A stretch of 64,000 bases of DNA from Pseudomonas lactis (GTDB lineage Bacteria > Pseudomonadota > Gammaproteobacteria > Pseudomonadales > Pseudomonadaceae): the NCBI RefSeq assembly GCF_001439845.1, contig NZ_JYLO01000013.1:1-64000 (forward strand), given 5' to 3'. Below are positions 55,671 to 63,908 of the stretch, in pieces; within the stretch, counting starts at the first letter, position 1; the number at the start of each line of letters is the position of its first letter. The position numbers were made by a program, and so were the translations under genes. The notes beneath the pieces were generated by a model. It ran no database searches, was not told where the DNA came from, and was given only the letters and a program-made list of their open reading frames with translations.

Positions 55671-55828
55671 ACGAGCTCCTTGCACAAACCTTTTCCGCTT
55701 CAAGGTTGGGAGTCGTAGAAATGGGTGGAGCTGGGATGTCTTGGGCGCAGCCCTTTCCGCGGAAGGTGGCGTAGAGAGCGCCAGGCGGAAATATAGGCAG
55801 CATTGCCATCGGGTGGCAACCCCAAAAA

Positions 55829-55929
55829 TGTAGGAGCGAGCTTGCTCGCGAAAAACGTCAACGATAACGCGTGCTTCCTGAATAAACGCGGTGCCTGTGG
55901 TTTTTTCGCGAGCAAGCTCGCTCCTACAG
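55829..55929. repeat. REPIN, copy A
   Basis: Two inverted REPs, TGTAGGAGCGAGCTTGCTCG and its complement, enclose a spacer of about 50 bases (ACGTCAACGATAACGCG and so on). The 101-base element is nearly identical, spacer included, to that at 60734-60833. REPINs are spread in trans by RAYT transposases, none of which is in the window. Confidence 0.9.
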
Positions 55930-55944
55930 AAAAGCCTGCTCCAA

Positions 55945-55955
55945 GGGGGGGGGGG
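55945..55955. repeat. Run of 11 G residues
   Basis: An uninterrupted G tract directly after the stop codon of the aldo/keto reductase gene (minus strand C tract). It lies outside coding sequence. The length is prone to slippage or sequencing error. Confidence 0.85.
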
Positions 55956-57032
55956 TTATTTGTCCTGGCGGGCATCTAGGGTTTTTTGATGCTCGGCCAG
56001 GAACGGTTGCTCTGCGGGGTCAAAACGATCAATCCCGGCGGTGAAGCGGTGCCAGTAGGGGTACAACGGCTGACGGCGAGTGACAGCTTCGATGCGCGCC
56101 GACTGCGCTTCGGTGAGTTTCAGTTCAGTGGCCGCCAGGTTGTCGCGCAGGTGTGCTTCGGTACGGGCGCCGACAATCAGCGAGGTGATCCCCGGGCGAT
56201 CCTTGAGCCAGGCCAGGCAGGTGCGGGCGACCGAGACGCCGTGTTCATCACCGACGGCGGCGAGGGTCTCGATAATGTCCAGCGCACGTTCCTGATCGTG
56301 GACATAGGGTTCCGGCCAACCGCTGCCCTGGCGGGTATTGGCCGGCGGCTTGTGCCCGCGTCGGGTTGTGCCGGTCAGCAGGCCTTCGCCCATCGGCCCC
56401 CACACCAGCGTGCCGATCTGCTGGTCCAGGGCCAACGGCAGCAACTCGTACTCGGCCTCTCGGGATTCCGGGGTGTAGTAGATCTGTTGGGTAATTGGCT
56501 TGAGCATGCCGTGCAGTTCAGCCTTGCCCAGGGTTTTCATCATTTGCCAGGCGGTGAAGTTGCTGGTGCCGAAGTAGCGGATCTTGCCCGAACCCACCAA
56601 CAGGCGCAGGGCTTCCAGGGTCTCTTCGATCGGCGTCATACCGTCCCAGTTGTGCAGTTGGTACAAGTCGATGTGGTCGGTGCCCAGGCGCTTGAGGCTG
56701 GCTTCGCACGCGCGGATCAAGTGGTAGCGCGATGAGCCGGAGTTGTTGGGGTTGTCGTCCACCGGGCTGCGGCCCTTGGTGGCCAGCAGAATGTCGTTGC
56801 GCTTGCCGCCCAGCGCCTTGCCCACCACTTCTTCGGCCAGGCCGTGGGAATAGAGATCGGCGGTGTCGACCATGTTCACCCCGGCGTCGAACGCCATATC
56901 GAACATGCGCTTGGCCAGGGGCACGTCCACCGCACCGCATTTTTCAAATTCTGCGCGACCGCCAAAGGGCACGGTGCCCAGGATGATTTCCGATACCAGC
57001 AGGCCGGAATGACCCAGTTGTCGGTACTGCAT
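55956..57032 (-). CDS. Aldo/keto reductase
   Basis: A 358-residue NADPH-dependent reductase: VSEIILGTVPFGGR at the N-terminus, catalytic Asp/Tyr in MVDTADLYSHG, Lys in ILLATKGRS, His in LYQLHNWDG. Cofactor contacts are ITSLIVGARTEAHLRDNLAA. It matches the AKR subgroup of YghZ/voltage-gated-channel-beta-like proteins, whose substrates are aldehydes or ketones. The start ATG is at 57032 (MQYRQLGHSGLLVSE). Divergent from the GST gene by about 215 bp. Confidence 0.93.
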   Translation of the reverse strand: MQYRQLGHSGLLVSEIILGTVPFGGRAEFEKCGAVDVPLAKRMFDMAFDAGVNMVDTADLYSHGLAEEVVGKALGGKRNDILLATKGRSPVDDNPNNSGSSRYHLIRACEASLKRLGTDHIDLYQLHNWDGMTPIEETLEALRLLVGSGKIRYFGTSNFTAWQMMKTLGKAELHGMLKPITQQIYYTPESREAEYELLPLALDQQIGTLVWGPMGEGLLTGTTRRGHKPPANTRQGSGWPEPYVHDQERALDIIETLAAVGDEHGVSVARTCLAWLKDRPGITSLIVGARTEAHLRDNLAATELKLTEAQSARIEAVTRRQPLYPYWHRFTAGIDRFDPAEQPFLAEHQKTLDARQDK

Positions 57033-57248
57033 GTTGCCTCCTACTTAACGTTGCACGTGAAGGTGTGAACGATGGGGAGGGCGATAGTTTGAATTTTTTT
57101 ATGAAACGCTCGCGCCCGGCTTGGCTGCCACGCCAACGATGTATTGTTTCGCTGGATGAAATGCTGGATTGTGAATCCTGGTCATTCCGCCAGACAGGGC
57201 AGCGGTAGAGCATCCCTGGCGTCGATACCCACTCATTTGGAGCCTGTC

Positions 57249-57881
57249 ATGACCCAGCCTGCGATCAAACTCTATGGTTTCCCCCTGTCCGGCCACTCCC
57301 ATCGGGTTGAGCTGATGTTGTCCCTGCTGGGGCTGGCGAGTGAATTTGTCCTGGTGGACCTCAAGCAAGGTGCGCATAAAACGCCTGAGTTTCTCACCAC
57401 CCTGAACAGCTTCGGCCAGGTGCCAGTGATTGATGACGGCGGCACGGTCTTGGCCGACTCCAATGCCATCCTGCTTTACCTCGCCAGCACTTATGGCAAC
57501 GGCCAATGGCTGCCCAGTGACCTTGTCGGGCAAGCGCGGGTGCAGCGTTGGCTTTCGGCCGCCGCCGGCCCACTCCATGCCGGGCCTGCCACGGCGCGCT
57601 TGGCCACGGTGTTTGGGGCCGAGGTGGACACTGTCAGCGCAATCAACCGTGCCCATGCCTTGCTGCGCGTGATGGAGCAGCAACTGAGCCAGAGCCGTTT
57701 CCTCGCCAGGGAGCAGCCCAGCATTGCCGATATCGCCTTCTACACCTACGTGGCCCACGCGCCGGAAGGCAATGTGTCCCTGGCCGACTACCCTAAGGTA
57801 CGCGCCTGGCTGGCCAGCATCGAAGCACTGCCGGGTTTCGTTGGCATGCCGCGTACGGCGGTGGGGCTGCAATCGCAATAA
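57249..57881 (+). CDS. Glutathione S-transferase
   Basis: A 210-residue GST with the N-terminal thioredoxin fold (IKLYGFPLSGHSHRVELMLS, NSFGQVPVIDDGGTVLADSN with the cis-Pro and the Ser of the glutathione site) and an all-helical C-terminal domain (LAREQPSIADIAFYTYVAHA). The Ser in PLSGHSHR is the likely catalytic residue. Substrate unknown. ATG 57249 is chosen because the domain begins there. It is followed by a LysR gene 16 bp downstream on the same strand. Confidence 0.93.
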   Translation: MTQPAIKLYGFPLSGHSHRVELMLSLLGLASEFVLVDLKQGAHKTPEFLTTLNSFGQVPVIDDGGTVLADSNAILLYLASTYGNGQWLPSDLVGQARVQRWLSAAAGPLHAGPATARLATVFGAEVDTVSAINRAHALLRVMEQQLSQSRFLAREQPSIADIAFYTYVAHAPEGNVSLADYPKVRAWLASIEALPGFVGMPRTAVGLQSQ

Positions 57882-57897
57882 CAACCGAGGGGCGCCG

Positions 57898-58818
57898 ATG
57901 GACCGATTTCATGAAATGCAGGTGTTCCTGGCCGTGGCCGAGGAGGAGGGCTTCGCGGCTGCCGCGCGCCGTCTGAACACGTCGCCGCCCAGCGTGACCC
58001 GGGCGATTGCCGCCATGGAACAACGGATCGGCACCCAGTTGCTGGCGCGCACCACGCGCAGCCTGCACTTGACCGAAGCCGGCCAACGTTACCTGGACGA
58101 TTGCCGACGCATCCTTGCCGAGCTGGACGAAGCCGAGGAAGCGGCGGCGGGCAGTTACTCCATCCCGGGCGGCCAGTTGACGGTGACCGCACCGGTACTG
58201 TTTGGCGAGCTGTATGTGGCGCCGGTAATGGGGGAATACCTGGACCGTTTTCCCTTGGTGAGTATCAACGCCTTACTGGTCGACAGAGTGGTCAATATGA
58301 CCGACGAAGGTGTGGATGTAGCGGTGCGTATCGGCCACCTGCAGCCATCCTTGCAGCAAGCGATCAAGGTCGGCGAAGTACGCCGGGTGGTGTGCGCATC
58401 GCCGGCTTATCTTGACCAACACGGGCGGCCCCAGCGGCCCGAGCAGTTGCGTGAGGCCAAGCTCGTCACCTCATCGTCCAGCCAACGGGTCAGTGAGTGG
58501 ACATTCATTGACGCCGGCCAGCCGCTGAAGGTACCGATTGAGCCGCGCCTGGTGGTCACCGCCAACAATGCCGCGATTAACCTGGCCCGTCTGGGCTGGG
58601 GCATGACGCGGGTGCTGTCTTATCAAGTCGCGGCAGCGGTCGCGGCGGGTGAGCTGGAGCTGGTGCTGGAGGATTTCGAACCGGCGCCGCTGCCGATCCA
58701 CGTGGTGTTCCAGCAGAACGGCCGCGTACCGGCCAAGGTCAATACGTTTGTGGATTTCCTCAGCCATCGCCTCGGGCAGGACCCGGCCCTGAACGCGGCG
58801 ACGAAGCAGCGCGCCTGA
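57898..58818 (+). CDS. LysR-family transcriptional regulator
   Basis: A 306-residue LysR protein. The helix-turn-helix FLAVAEEEGFAAAARRLNTS PPSVTRAI covers residues 10-40; the effector domain starts at about 90 (GQLTVTAPVLFGELYVAPVM) and has VRRVVCASPAYLDQHG. It belongs to the CrgA/DsdC-like subgroup common in pseudomonads. Its own gene is downstream of GST and overlaps a second LysR gene by one base (TGATG), so the three probably form an operon. Confidence 0.92.
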   Translation: MDRFHEMQVFLAVAEEEGFAAAARRLNTSPPSVTRAIAAMEQRIGTQLLARTTRSLHLTEAGQRYLDDCRRILAELDEAEEAAAGSYSIPGGQLTVTAPVLFGELYVAPVMGEYLDRFPLVSINALLVDRVVNMTDEGVDVAVRIGHLQPSLQQAIKVGEVRRVVCASPAYLDQHGRPQRPEQLREAKLVTSSSSQRVSEWTFIDAGQPLKVPIEPRLVVTANNAAINLARLGWGMTRVLSYQVAAAVAAGELELVLEDFEPAPLPIHVVFQQNGRVPAKVNTFVDFLSHRLGQDPALNAATKQRA

Positions 58819-59702
58819 TGGAGCGTTTTCGCGATATGCAGCTGTTTGCCGCGCTGGCCGGGCAACCCAGCCTGGCGTCGGCGGCACGCCATGCGCAGGT
58901 CTCCGGCCCGACCCTGGTACGTGCGGTTGCGCGCCTGGAGGCACGCCTACGTGTGGTGTTGCTGCATCGCAGCACCCGCGGCGTCAGCCTGAGCGACGCA
59001 GGCCAGGCTTACCTTGCCGACTGCGTGCGCCTGCTGGCCGCGGTGGACGCGGCCGAGGCTTCGGCCAACGGTTTGCATGTGCAGGCCCAGGGCGACCTGC
59101 GGATATTCCTGCCGCTGCTGTTCAGCCGCTATGTCATGGCGCCGCTGTTGGCCGGCTATGCGGATCGCTACCCGGCGGTGCGTGTCATCGCGCATTACCA
59201 CGACTATTACCCTAACCTGCATGTAGAGGGGCTGGACGTGGCGGTGCTGGTCGGCGAATTGCCCAGCTCGTCACTCATTGCAAGGCAAGTCGGGCAGGTG
59301 GGCACTGTCCTTTGCGCCAGCCCCGCTTACCTGGCGACCTGGGGCGAACCCCGGCATCCGGCTGAACTCAAGCAGCACCATCTGATTGCCAGCACCGACC
59401 CGGTGCACTGGGATTTCCCGCATTACACCCTCAAGGCTCGCGCCCGGCTGAGTTGCGCCACTGTCCAAGGGGCGATCAATGCGGCGGTGCAGGGGGCGGG
59501 CGTGATTCGAGCCTTGAGTTACCCGCTGCACGAACACCTGGTGAGCGGCCAGTTGCAGCGCCTGTTGCCTACCTTCGAGTTGCCGCCGCAGCCGGTGCAT
59601 GTGGTCTACCGCGAAGGCCGCCATGCGTCGATGCGCGTGCGCAGCTTTGTCGACTACTGCGTCACGGCGTTGCGTGAGCATCCGGCGTTTCAGCTGGCGT
59701 AA
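58818..59702 (+). CDS. LysR-family transcriptional regulator, second of a tandem pair
   Basis: A 294-residue LysR protein of similar layout to the preceding one (MERFRDMQLFAALAGQPSLA, VSGPTLVRAVARLEARLRVV; effector domain from about 90). The two share the CrgA-like pattern but differ enough to be old paralogs. The ATG overlaps the stop of the preceding gene. Tandem overlapping LysR genes are unusual, since one normally regulates a divergent target. Confidence 0.9.
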   Translation: MERFRDMQLFAALAGQPSLASAARHAQVSGPTLVRAVARLEARLRVVLLHRSTRGVSLSDAGQAYLADCVRLLAAVDAAEASANGLHVQAQGDLRIFLPLLFSRYVMAPLLAGYADRYPAVRVIAHYHDYYPNLHVEGLDVAVLVGELPSSSLIARQVGQVGTVLCASPAYLATWGEPRHPAELKQHHLIASTDPVHWDFPHYTLKARARLSCATVQGAINAAVQGAGVIRALSYPLHEHLVSGQLQRLLPTFELPPQPVHVVYREGRHASMRVRSFVDYCVTALREHPAFQLA

Positions 59703-59782
59703 TAGTGGATTGCCCTGGGTGGGCATTCTCTCTATTACGGCATGGGCGCAGCATCTTCAGTCTCTAACCGGAGGTGAGCGCC

Positions 59783-60715
59783 ATGCACTCGATTGAACCA
59801 ACCCCTTGGCATGTCGGCGAACGACACATGCAGGACAGTGCCGGCGTTTCTGAACGCATGGCCATGATCGGGCCCAAAGTCATTCGTGATCATTTGCCTG
59901 AGCAGCACCGCGATTTTTACCCGCTACTGCCGTATGTGATCGCGGGTGTGGTGGACGAACAGGGCATCCCCTGGGCGACGATGCTGGAAGGCGCACCCGG
60001 GTTTGCGCATTCACCGGACCCACACACGCTGCAGGTCGACAGCCTGCCCACCAAAAGTGATCCCGCCTGGGCTGGGATAACGAATGGCGCGGCGATCGGC
60101 CTGCTGGGCATCGACCTCAACACCCGCCGCCGCAACCGCATGAATGGCCGCATTGGAACGCTTGAGCATGAGGGCTTCGCGGTCGAGGTGGTACACACCT
60201 TCGGCAACTGCCCCAAGTACATCCAACTGCGCCCCGTCGCCGGCATTGCGCGAAAACCTGGCAACCTGGCAGAGCGCAGCAACCGCCTGGACGACGCGGC
60301 TCAAGCACTGATCCGCCACGCCGACACCTTCTTCGTCGCCAGCTACGTCGACCTGCACGGCGAACGCTCGGTGGACGTCTCCCACCGAGGCGGCAATACG
60401 GGATTTGTGCGGGTGCAAGGCAACGTACTGACCATCCCGGATTTTGCCGGCAACCTGTTCTTCAACACCCTCGGCAACCTGCACGCCAACCCGGTGGCGG
60501 GGTTGTTGTTTGTGGATTTTGAGACCGGCGACGTGCTGCAAGTGGCCGGGCGTACTTCGTTGATCCTGGGTGGGCCGCAAGTGGCTGAGTTCGAAGGCGC
60601 GCAGCGCTTGTGGACGGTGACGGTGGAACATGTGGTCCGCCGCCCGGCAGCGTTGGCCTTGCGCTGGCAATTCGCGGAATTTTCGCCACACAGCCTGGCG
60701 ATGGGCACCTGGTAG
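59783..60715 (+). CDS. Pyridoxamine 5'-phosphate oxidase-like flavoprotein
   Basis: A 310-residue PPOX-fold protein with a split-barrel pattern: VIAGVVDEQGIPWATMLEGA, GLLGIDLNTRRRNRMNGRIG and ASYVDLHGERSVDVSHRGGN, NLFFNTLGNLHANPVAGLLF. Two barrel-like units are visible. Such proteins bind FMN or F420 and have been linked to oxidoreductase or heme-related functions, but the substrate is not predictable. ATG 59783 has GGAGGTGAGC upstream. It stands alone, 80 bases after the LysR genes. Confidence 0.85.
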   Translation: MHSIEPTPWHVGERHMQDSAGVSERMAMIGPKVIRDHLPEQHRDFYPLLPYVIAGVVDEQGIPWATMLEGAPGFAHSPDPHTLQVDSLPTKSDPAWAGITNGAAIGLLGIDLNTRRRNRMNGRIGTLEHEGFAVEVVHTFGNCPKYIQLRPVAGIARKPGNLAERSNRLDDAAQALIRHADTFFVASYVDLHGERSVDVSHRGGNTGFVRVQGNVLTIPDFAGNLFFNTLGNLHANPVAGLLFVDFETGDVLQVAGRTSLILGGPQVAEFEGAQRLWTVTVEHVVRRPAALALRWQFAEFSPHSLAMGTW

Positions 60716-60733
60716 CCAGGCACGATAATGCCC

Positions 60734-60833
60734 TGTAGGAGCGAGCTTGCTCGCGAAAAACGTCAACGATAACGCGCGCTTCCTGAGTAAGCGCGGCGCC
60801 TGTGGGGTTTTCGCGAGCAAGCTCGCTCCTACA
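60734..60833. repeat. REPIN, copy B
   Basis: A 100-base inverted REP pair almost the same as the one at 55829-55929, about 5 kb away, with matching internal spacer words (ACGTCAACGATAACGCG, CTTCCTGA, GCCTGTGG). It lies 19 bases after the PPOX gene and may act as a terminator-like structure. Confidence 0.9.
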
Positions 60834-60994
60834 GGGGGGATGTGATTGCCTGGTGGGTTTGCGCGTTTTCATCAGGCCGCCGGGCACTCAAGGTTCAGCG
60901 CTTCACCCACGAACATGTTGCTGGATGTTGAACCATCATCCTTAGCGATTCCTTTGGGTTAGCCTTGTTTTCCTACTGACAACGAGGATTGGTC

Positions 60995-61390
60995 ATGCAA
61001 CGAAAGGTCATTAATCCCACGACGGTATTCAACTCCCTGCAATACGGTTTCAGCCAGGCCATGGAAGTGCCAGAGGGCCGGCGAATCATGCTGTCGGGGC
61101 AGGTGGGCGTGGATGCTCAAGAGCACACGGTCGGCCCCGGCATCGCCGAACAGACCGCCGCAGCGTTGGACAATATCGAAAAGGTGCTGGCCGAGGTCGG
61201 TGGCGACCTGTCTCATGTGATCATGCTGCGGCTGTATATCGTCGAGTCTGCCCGTGAGCAGCAAGCGTCGATCGCCCATGCGCTACTTGAGCGCTTCCCG
61301 CACAACCCGCCACCGTCTTCGTGGATTATCGTCAGCGGGTTGTCGTTGCCGCAGTGGTTGATTGAGATTGAGGCGGAGGCGGTGATATGA
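60995..61390 (+). CDS. RidA-family protein
   Basis: A 131-residue protein of the Rid superfamily: QAMEVPEGRRIMLSGQVGVD, AALDNIEKVLAEVGGDLSHV, IMLRLYIVESAREQ. It has no adjacent oxidase gene, unlike the copy at 38506-38928. ATG 60995 is preferred; a TTG six bases upstream is in frame. Probably an imine deaminase or a homolog with another role. Confidence 0.85.
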   Translation: MQRKVINPTTVFNSLQYGFSQAMEVPEGRRIMLSGQVGVDAQEHTVGPGIAEQTAAALDNIEKVLAEVGGDLSHVIMLRLYIVESAREQQASIAHALLERFPHNPPPSSWIIVSGLSLPQWLIEIEAEAVI

Positions 61391-61563
61391 GTGGCTTTCA
61401 CCGAGCGCTGACACATGCTGCTGATCATCTGTAGTCAAACCGCGATTCCCCCCGTACCATTCGCCCCCCCTCGCAGTGACGCGAGGCGCAGCGCCAGGAA
61501 GGCTCATCCCATATTTTTCCTGACGCCTGCCGTTTATTTTTTTGCCTGCGTTCAGGATTCGAT

Positions 61564-62226
61564 ATGTCTCGCTTCTCTCGGCCTTTGGCCTTGTTCTTGA
61601 TTACGGCAGCCCTGGCAGGTTGCGGTACTCAGTCTGCGTCGCTGGTTAGCCAGCCGTTGCAACCTGGCCCCCAGGACCCGGTCGCTTATGTAGTCGGATC
61701 AATCGGCCCGCAGAGCCTTAGCGCATCTCCTGCGCCTAATCAGCGTTTACTGTTTCGCAAGCGCGGTTCCGAGTTTGGCGCCGCAGCGATCTGGGTGGGC
61801 GTCGGTCGGCAAACACCTCAGGATGTGAAGGATGCGGCCGGTGCCGCCAGTGTATTCGTGTTGGCGCTCAAGCCTGGGGATTATGAGTTCTATGATTTTC
61901 AGTTTTTCTCCAGCAGTTATTCACCCACTCTGGGGACGACCTACACCTCGGTGCAGGCGCGAGAGAAATTCAACCTGCCACTGCGCCTGAAGGCCGGCAA
62001 CGCCTATTACCTCGGTGAATTTCGCTCGTTATGCCTTGGCGCTTCGCTGTGTGCCTTCCGCTGGCGCGACCAGCAAGGACGCGATGAGCCGCTAGCGCGG
62101 CACTCTGTTGCGGGCCTGCCGGCTCTGGAGTTGTTGCCGCTGGATTATCGCAGCGCCGCCCCTTATATCATCGCGCCGCTGCCATCCGGGGCGGGTCAGA
62201 ACATCCTTCACGAGACACGCCCATGA
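61564..62226 (+). CDS. Predicted lipoprotein
   Basis: A 220-residue lipoprotein with signal MSRFSRPLALFLITAALAGC and Gly at +2, so probably outer-membrane or surface directed. The body is beta-rich (VFVLALKPGDYEFYDFQFFS, LRLKAGNAYYLGEFRSLCLG) and resembles no family I can name. Its stop overlaps the next gene by four bases, starting an operon of three lipoproteins and a membrane protein. Confidence 0.8.
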   Translation: MSRFSRPLALFLITAALAGCGTQSASLVSQPLQPGPQDPVAYVVGSIGPQSLSASPAPNQRLLFRKRGSEFGAAAIWVGVGRQTPQDVKDAAGAASVFVLALKPGDYEFYDFQFFSSSYSPTLGTTYTSVQAREKFNLPLRLKAGNAYYLGEFRSLCLGASLCAFRWRDQQGRDEPLARHSVAGLPALELLPLDYRSAAPYIIAPLPSGAGQNILHETRP

Positions 62227-62741
62227 ACCGTTTTATTACGTTCAGCGCCCTGGCGCTGCTGACCGGGTGTGCAACCACCCATACGCTTCCTGAGCGTGCA
62301 TTGCCCGATGGCAAGGAATACCTCAAGCCGATCCACGTCATGATCGATGACCCGCTTAATGCAGCACAAATTCGTAACCAATTGCGTGAGACTGGGGTGT
62401 TTCGCAGTGTCGAAAGCGGCCGGGGCAACGCGGACGATTACTCGGTGTGGGTGCGCTACAACGTTCAGCGTGATATGCCGCCTTTCCCGGTGGTACTGCT
62501 GAGCGCGGCAACTCTGTTTCTGCTGCCCCTGTCCGTGAGCATTGACACCACCACCGAGTTCTCCCTGCAGCACAATGGGAAGCAGCTCAAGCAGTACAGC
62601 TACCGCAACGTCACCCACAAATATTCCTGGCTGCTGGATGGCCCTGGCGGGATGGAGCTACAGAGCGGTCACCGTGTTGCACGGGCTTTTGCCGAAGATG
62701 TACAGCGCGACGGGCTGCTGCCCGAGGAGCACGCACAATGA
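62223..62741 (+). CDS. Predicted lipoprotein, paralog of the next gene product
   Basis: A 172-residue lipoprotein (MNRFITFSALALLTGC). It has the pattern IRNQLRETGVFRSVES, then SVWVRYNV, a Pro-rich hydrophobic PPFPVVLLSAATLFLLPLS, and GKQLKQYSYRNVTHKYSW. The same order of features occurs in the following gene, indicating tandem duplication. ATG overlaps the previous stop (ATGA) and the stop overlaps the next start. Confidence 0.8.
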   Translation: MNRFITFSALALLTGCATTHTLPERALPDGKEYLKPIHVMIDDPLNAAQIRNQLRETGVFRSVESGRGNADDYSVWVRYNVQRDMPPFPVVLLSAATLFLLPLSVSIDTTTEFSLQHNGKQLKQYSYRNVTHKYSWLLDGPGGMELQSGHRVARAFAEDVQRDGLLPEEHAQ

Positions 62742-63244
62742 TCAGGACTACGTTACTGGCCGCCGTGCTGTTGCTCGGTGGTTGCGGTACCGCCCTCAAA
62801 CCGTTGGATTACAAGGCAGAGCGTGCCTACGTGCCGATGAGTGTCACGATGCCGTCGCCCGTGTCGAGGTTTGAACAGCAGACGCAACGCGAAGTTATCC
62901 AGTTGTTGCGTGACACAGGTGCCTTCAGTTTTATGGATGGCGGTTTCAGCAAGACGGGCTACAGCTTGTTGGTCGATCAACGCGGCGGTAAAGGGGCCGG
63001 TGCGCTCCCGGCGATACTTGGCGCGTTGACGCTGTTGACCGTGCCAGTGCCCTACACCTACGAGCGCCAGTTGCACGGCTCGCTGTTCAAGGACGGGCAA
63101 CTGCTCAAAACCTATGCTTACAAGCGTGGTGGTTGGACAGCTACGACCTGGTACATCCCCATGACCGAGCCCCGCAGCGAAAGCGAGATGTTGAGCGAGT
63201 TGATGCGGGATCTGGAGCACGATCACTTGATTCCTTATCAGTGA
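62738..63244 (+). CDS. Predicted lipoprotein, paralog of the previous gene product
   Basis: A 168-residue lipoprotein (MIRTTLLAAVLLLGGCGTAL). It has VIQLLRDTGAFSFMDG, YSLLVDQRGGK, the hydrophobic LPAILGALTLLTVPVPY and GQLLKTYAYKRGGWTATTWY, parallel to the preceding protein. Function unknown; membrane-associated complexes with the next gene product are possible. Confidence 0.8.
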   Translation: MIRTTLLAAVLLLGGCGTALKPLDYKAERAYVPMSVTMPSPVSRFEQQTQREVIQLLRDTGAFSFMDGGFSKTGYSLLVDQRGGKGAGALPAILGALTLLTVPVPYTYERQLHGSLFKDGQLLKTYAYKRGGWTATTWYIPMTEPRSESEMLSELMRDLEHDHLIPYQ

Positions 63245-63285
63245 CAGCTGGTTATTTTAATTAGTGTTGATAGAGAGGTTCACGG

Positions 63286-63885
63286 ATGAATTACGAATTG
63301 TTGTTTGGCTTGGATGTGCAACTGGGCTTTTTGGTGATGGCCTTTGTGTTGGTGATGGCGGTGATTGGCTTCATTCTCGACAAAGACACCACGCCGCAAG
63401 TTGTCGTGGCGACCGGCGTTGCGCTGATTTCGATTGCCGCGTGTGCCGTGGTCTCTATCGACGCATTCAATGGGCTGGCGCAGTCACTGCACGAAAAAGG
63501 CAAAATCAGCGGTGCTCTGTTTGATCAGGTGAAACACCGCTCCAACCTGTTCCTCTTTGTTTTCCCGTTTGTAACCGCCGCCATCGGCACGAACCTGATT
63601 TCCGACGTGTTGACCAAGAAATTGCATTATGAAAAATCCTTGGGCCCTGTGAATTTGTTGCAAGGGTGCTTGGAACTTATGAAAATCCTTTTCGGTTTGG
63701 TTATTTTTCCGTTTGTTGCAATTGGCTTGGCGCCCTTCGTGTTGGTCGATACGTGGAAGCGCCATGTCACCCGTTATATGGAAGGGGTTGGCGCAGTGAA
63801 TCGTCATCTGCAACTCAAGATGCTGAAGGCCGACATCATTTCCAGGAACCTGTTTCGTGGCCCACCCGCCAAACCTGCGCCCTGA
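63286..63885 (+). CDS. Multi-pass membrane protein of unknown function
   Basis: A 199-residue protein with about four hydrophobic segments: LDVQLGFLVMAFVLVMAVIG (10-30), VVVATGVALISIAACAVVSI (38-57), LFLFVFPFVTAAIGTNLISD (86-105) and LMKILFGLVIFPFVAIGLAP (130-150). A basic C-terminal tail follows. It is 41 bases after the lipoprotein operon and likely co-transcribed. No family recognised. Confidence 0.75.
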   Translation: MNYELLFGLDVQLGFLVMAFVLVMAVIGFILDKDTTPQVVVATGVALISIAACAVVSIDAFNGLAQSLHEKGKISGALFDQVKHRSNLFLFVFPFVTAAIGTNLISDVLTKKLHYEKSLGPVNLLQGCLELMKILFGLVIFPFVAIGLAPFVLVDTWKRHVTRYMEGVGAVNRHLQLKMLKADIISRNLFRGPPAKPAP

Positions 63886-63908
63886 TTCCGTTCGTCGGCA
63901 CTCAGCCC

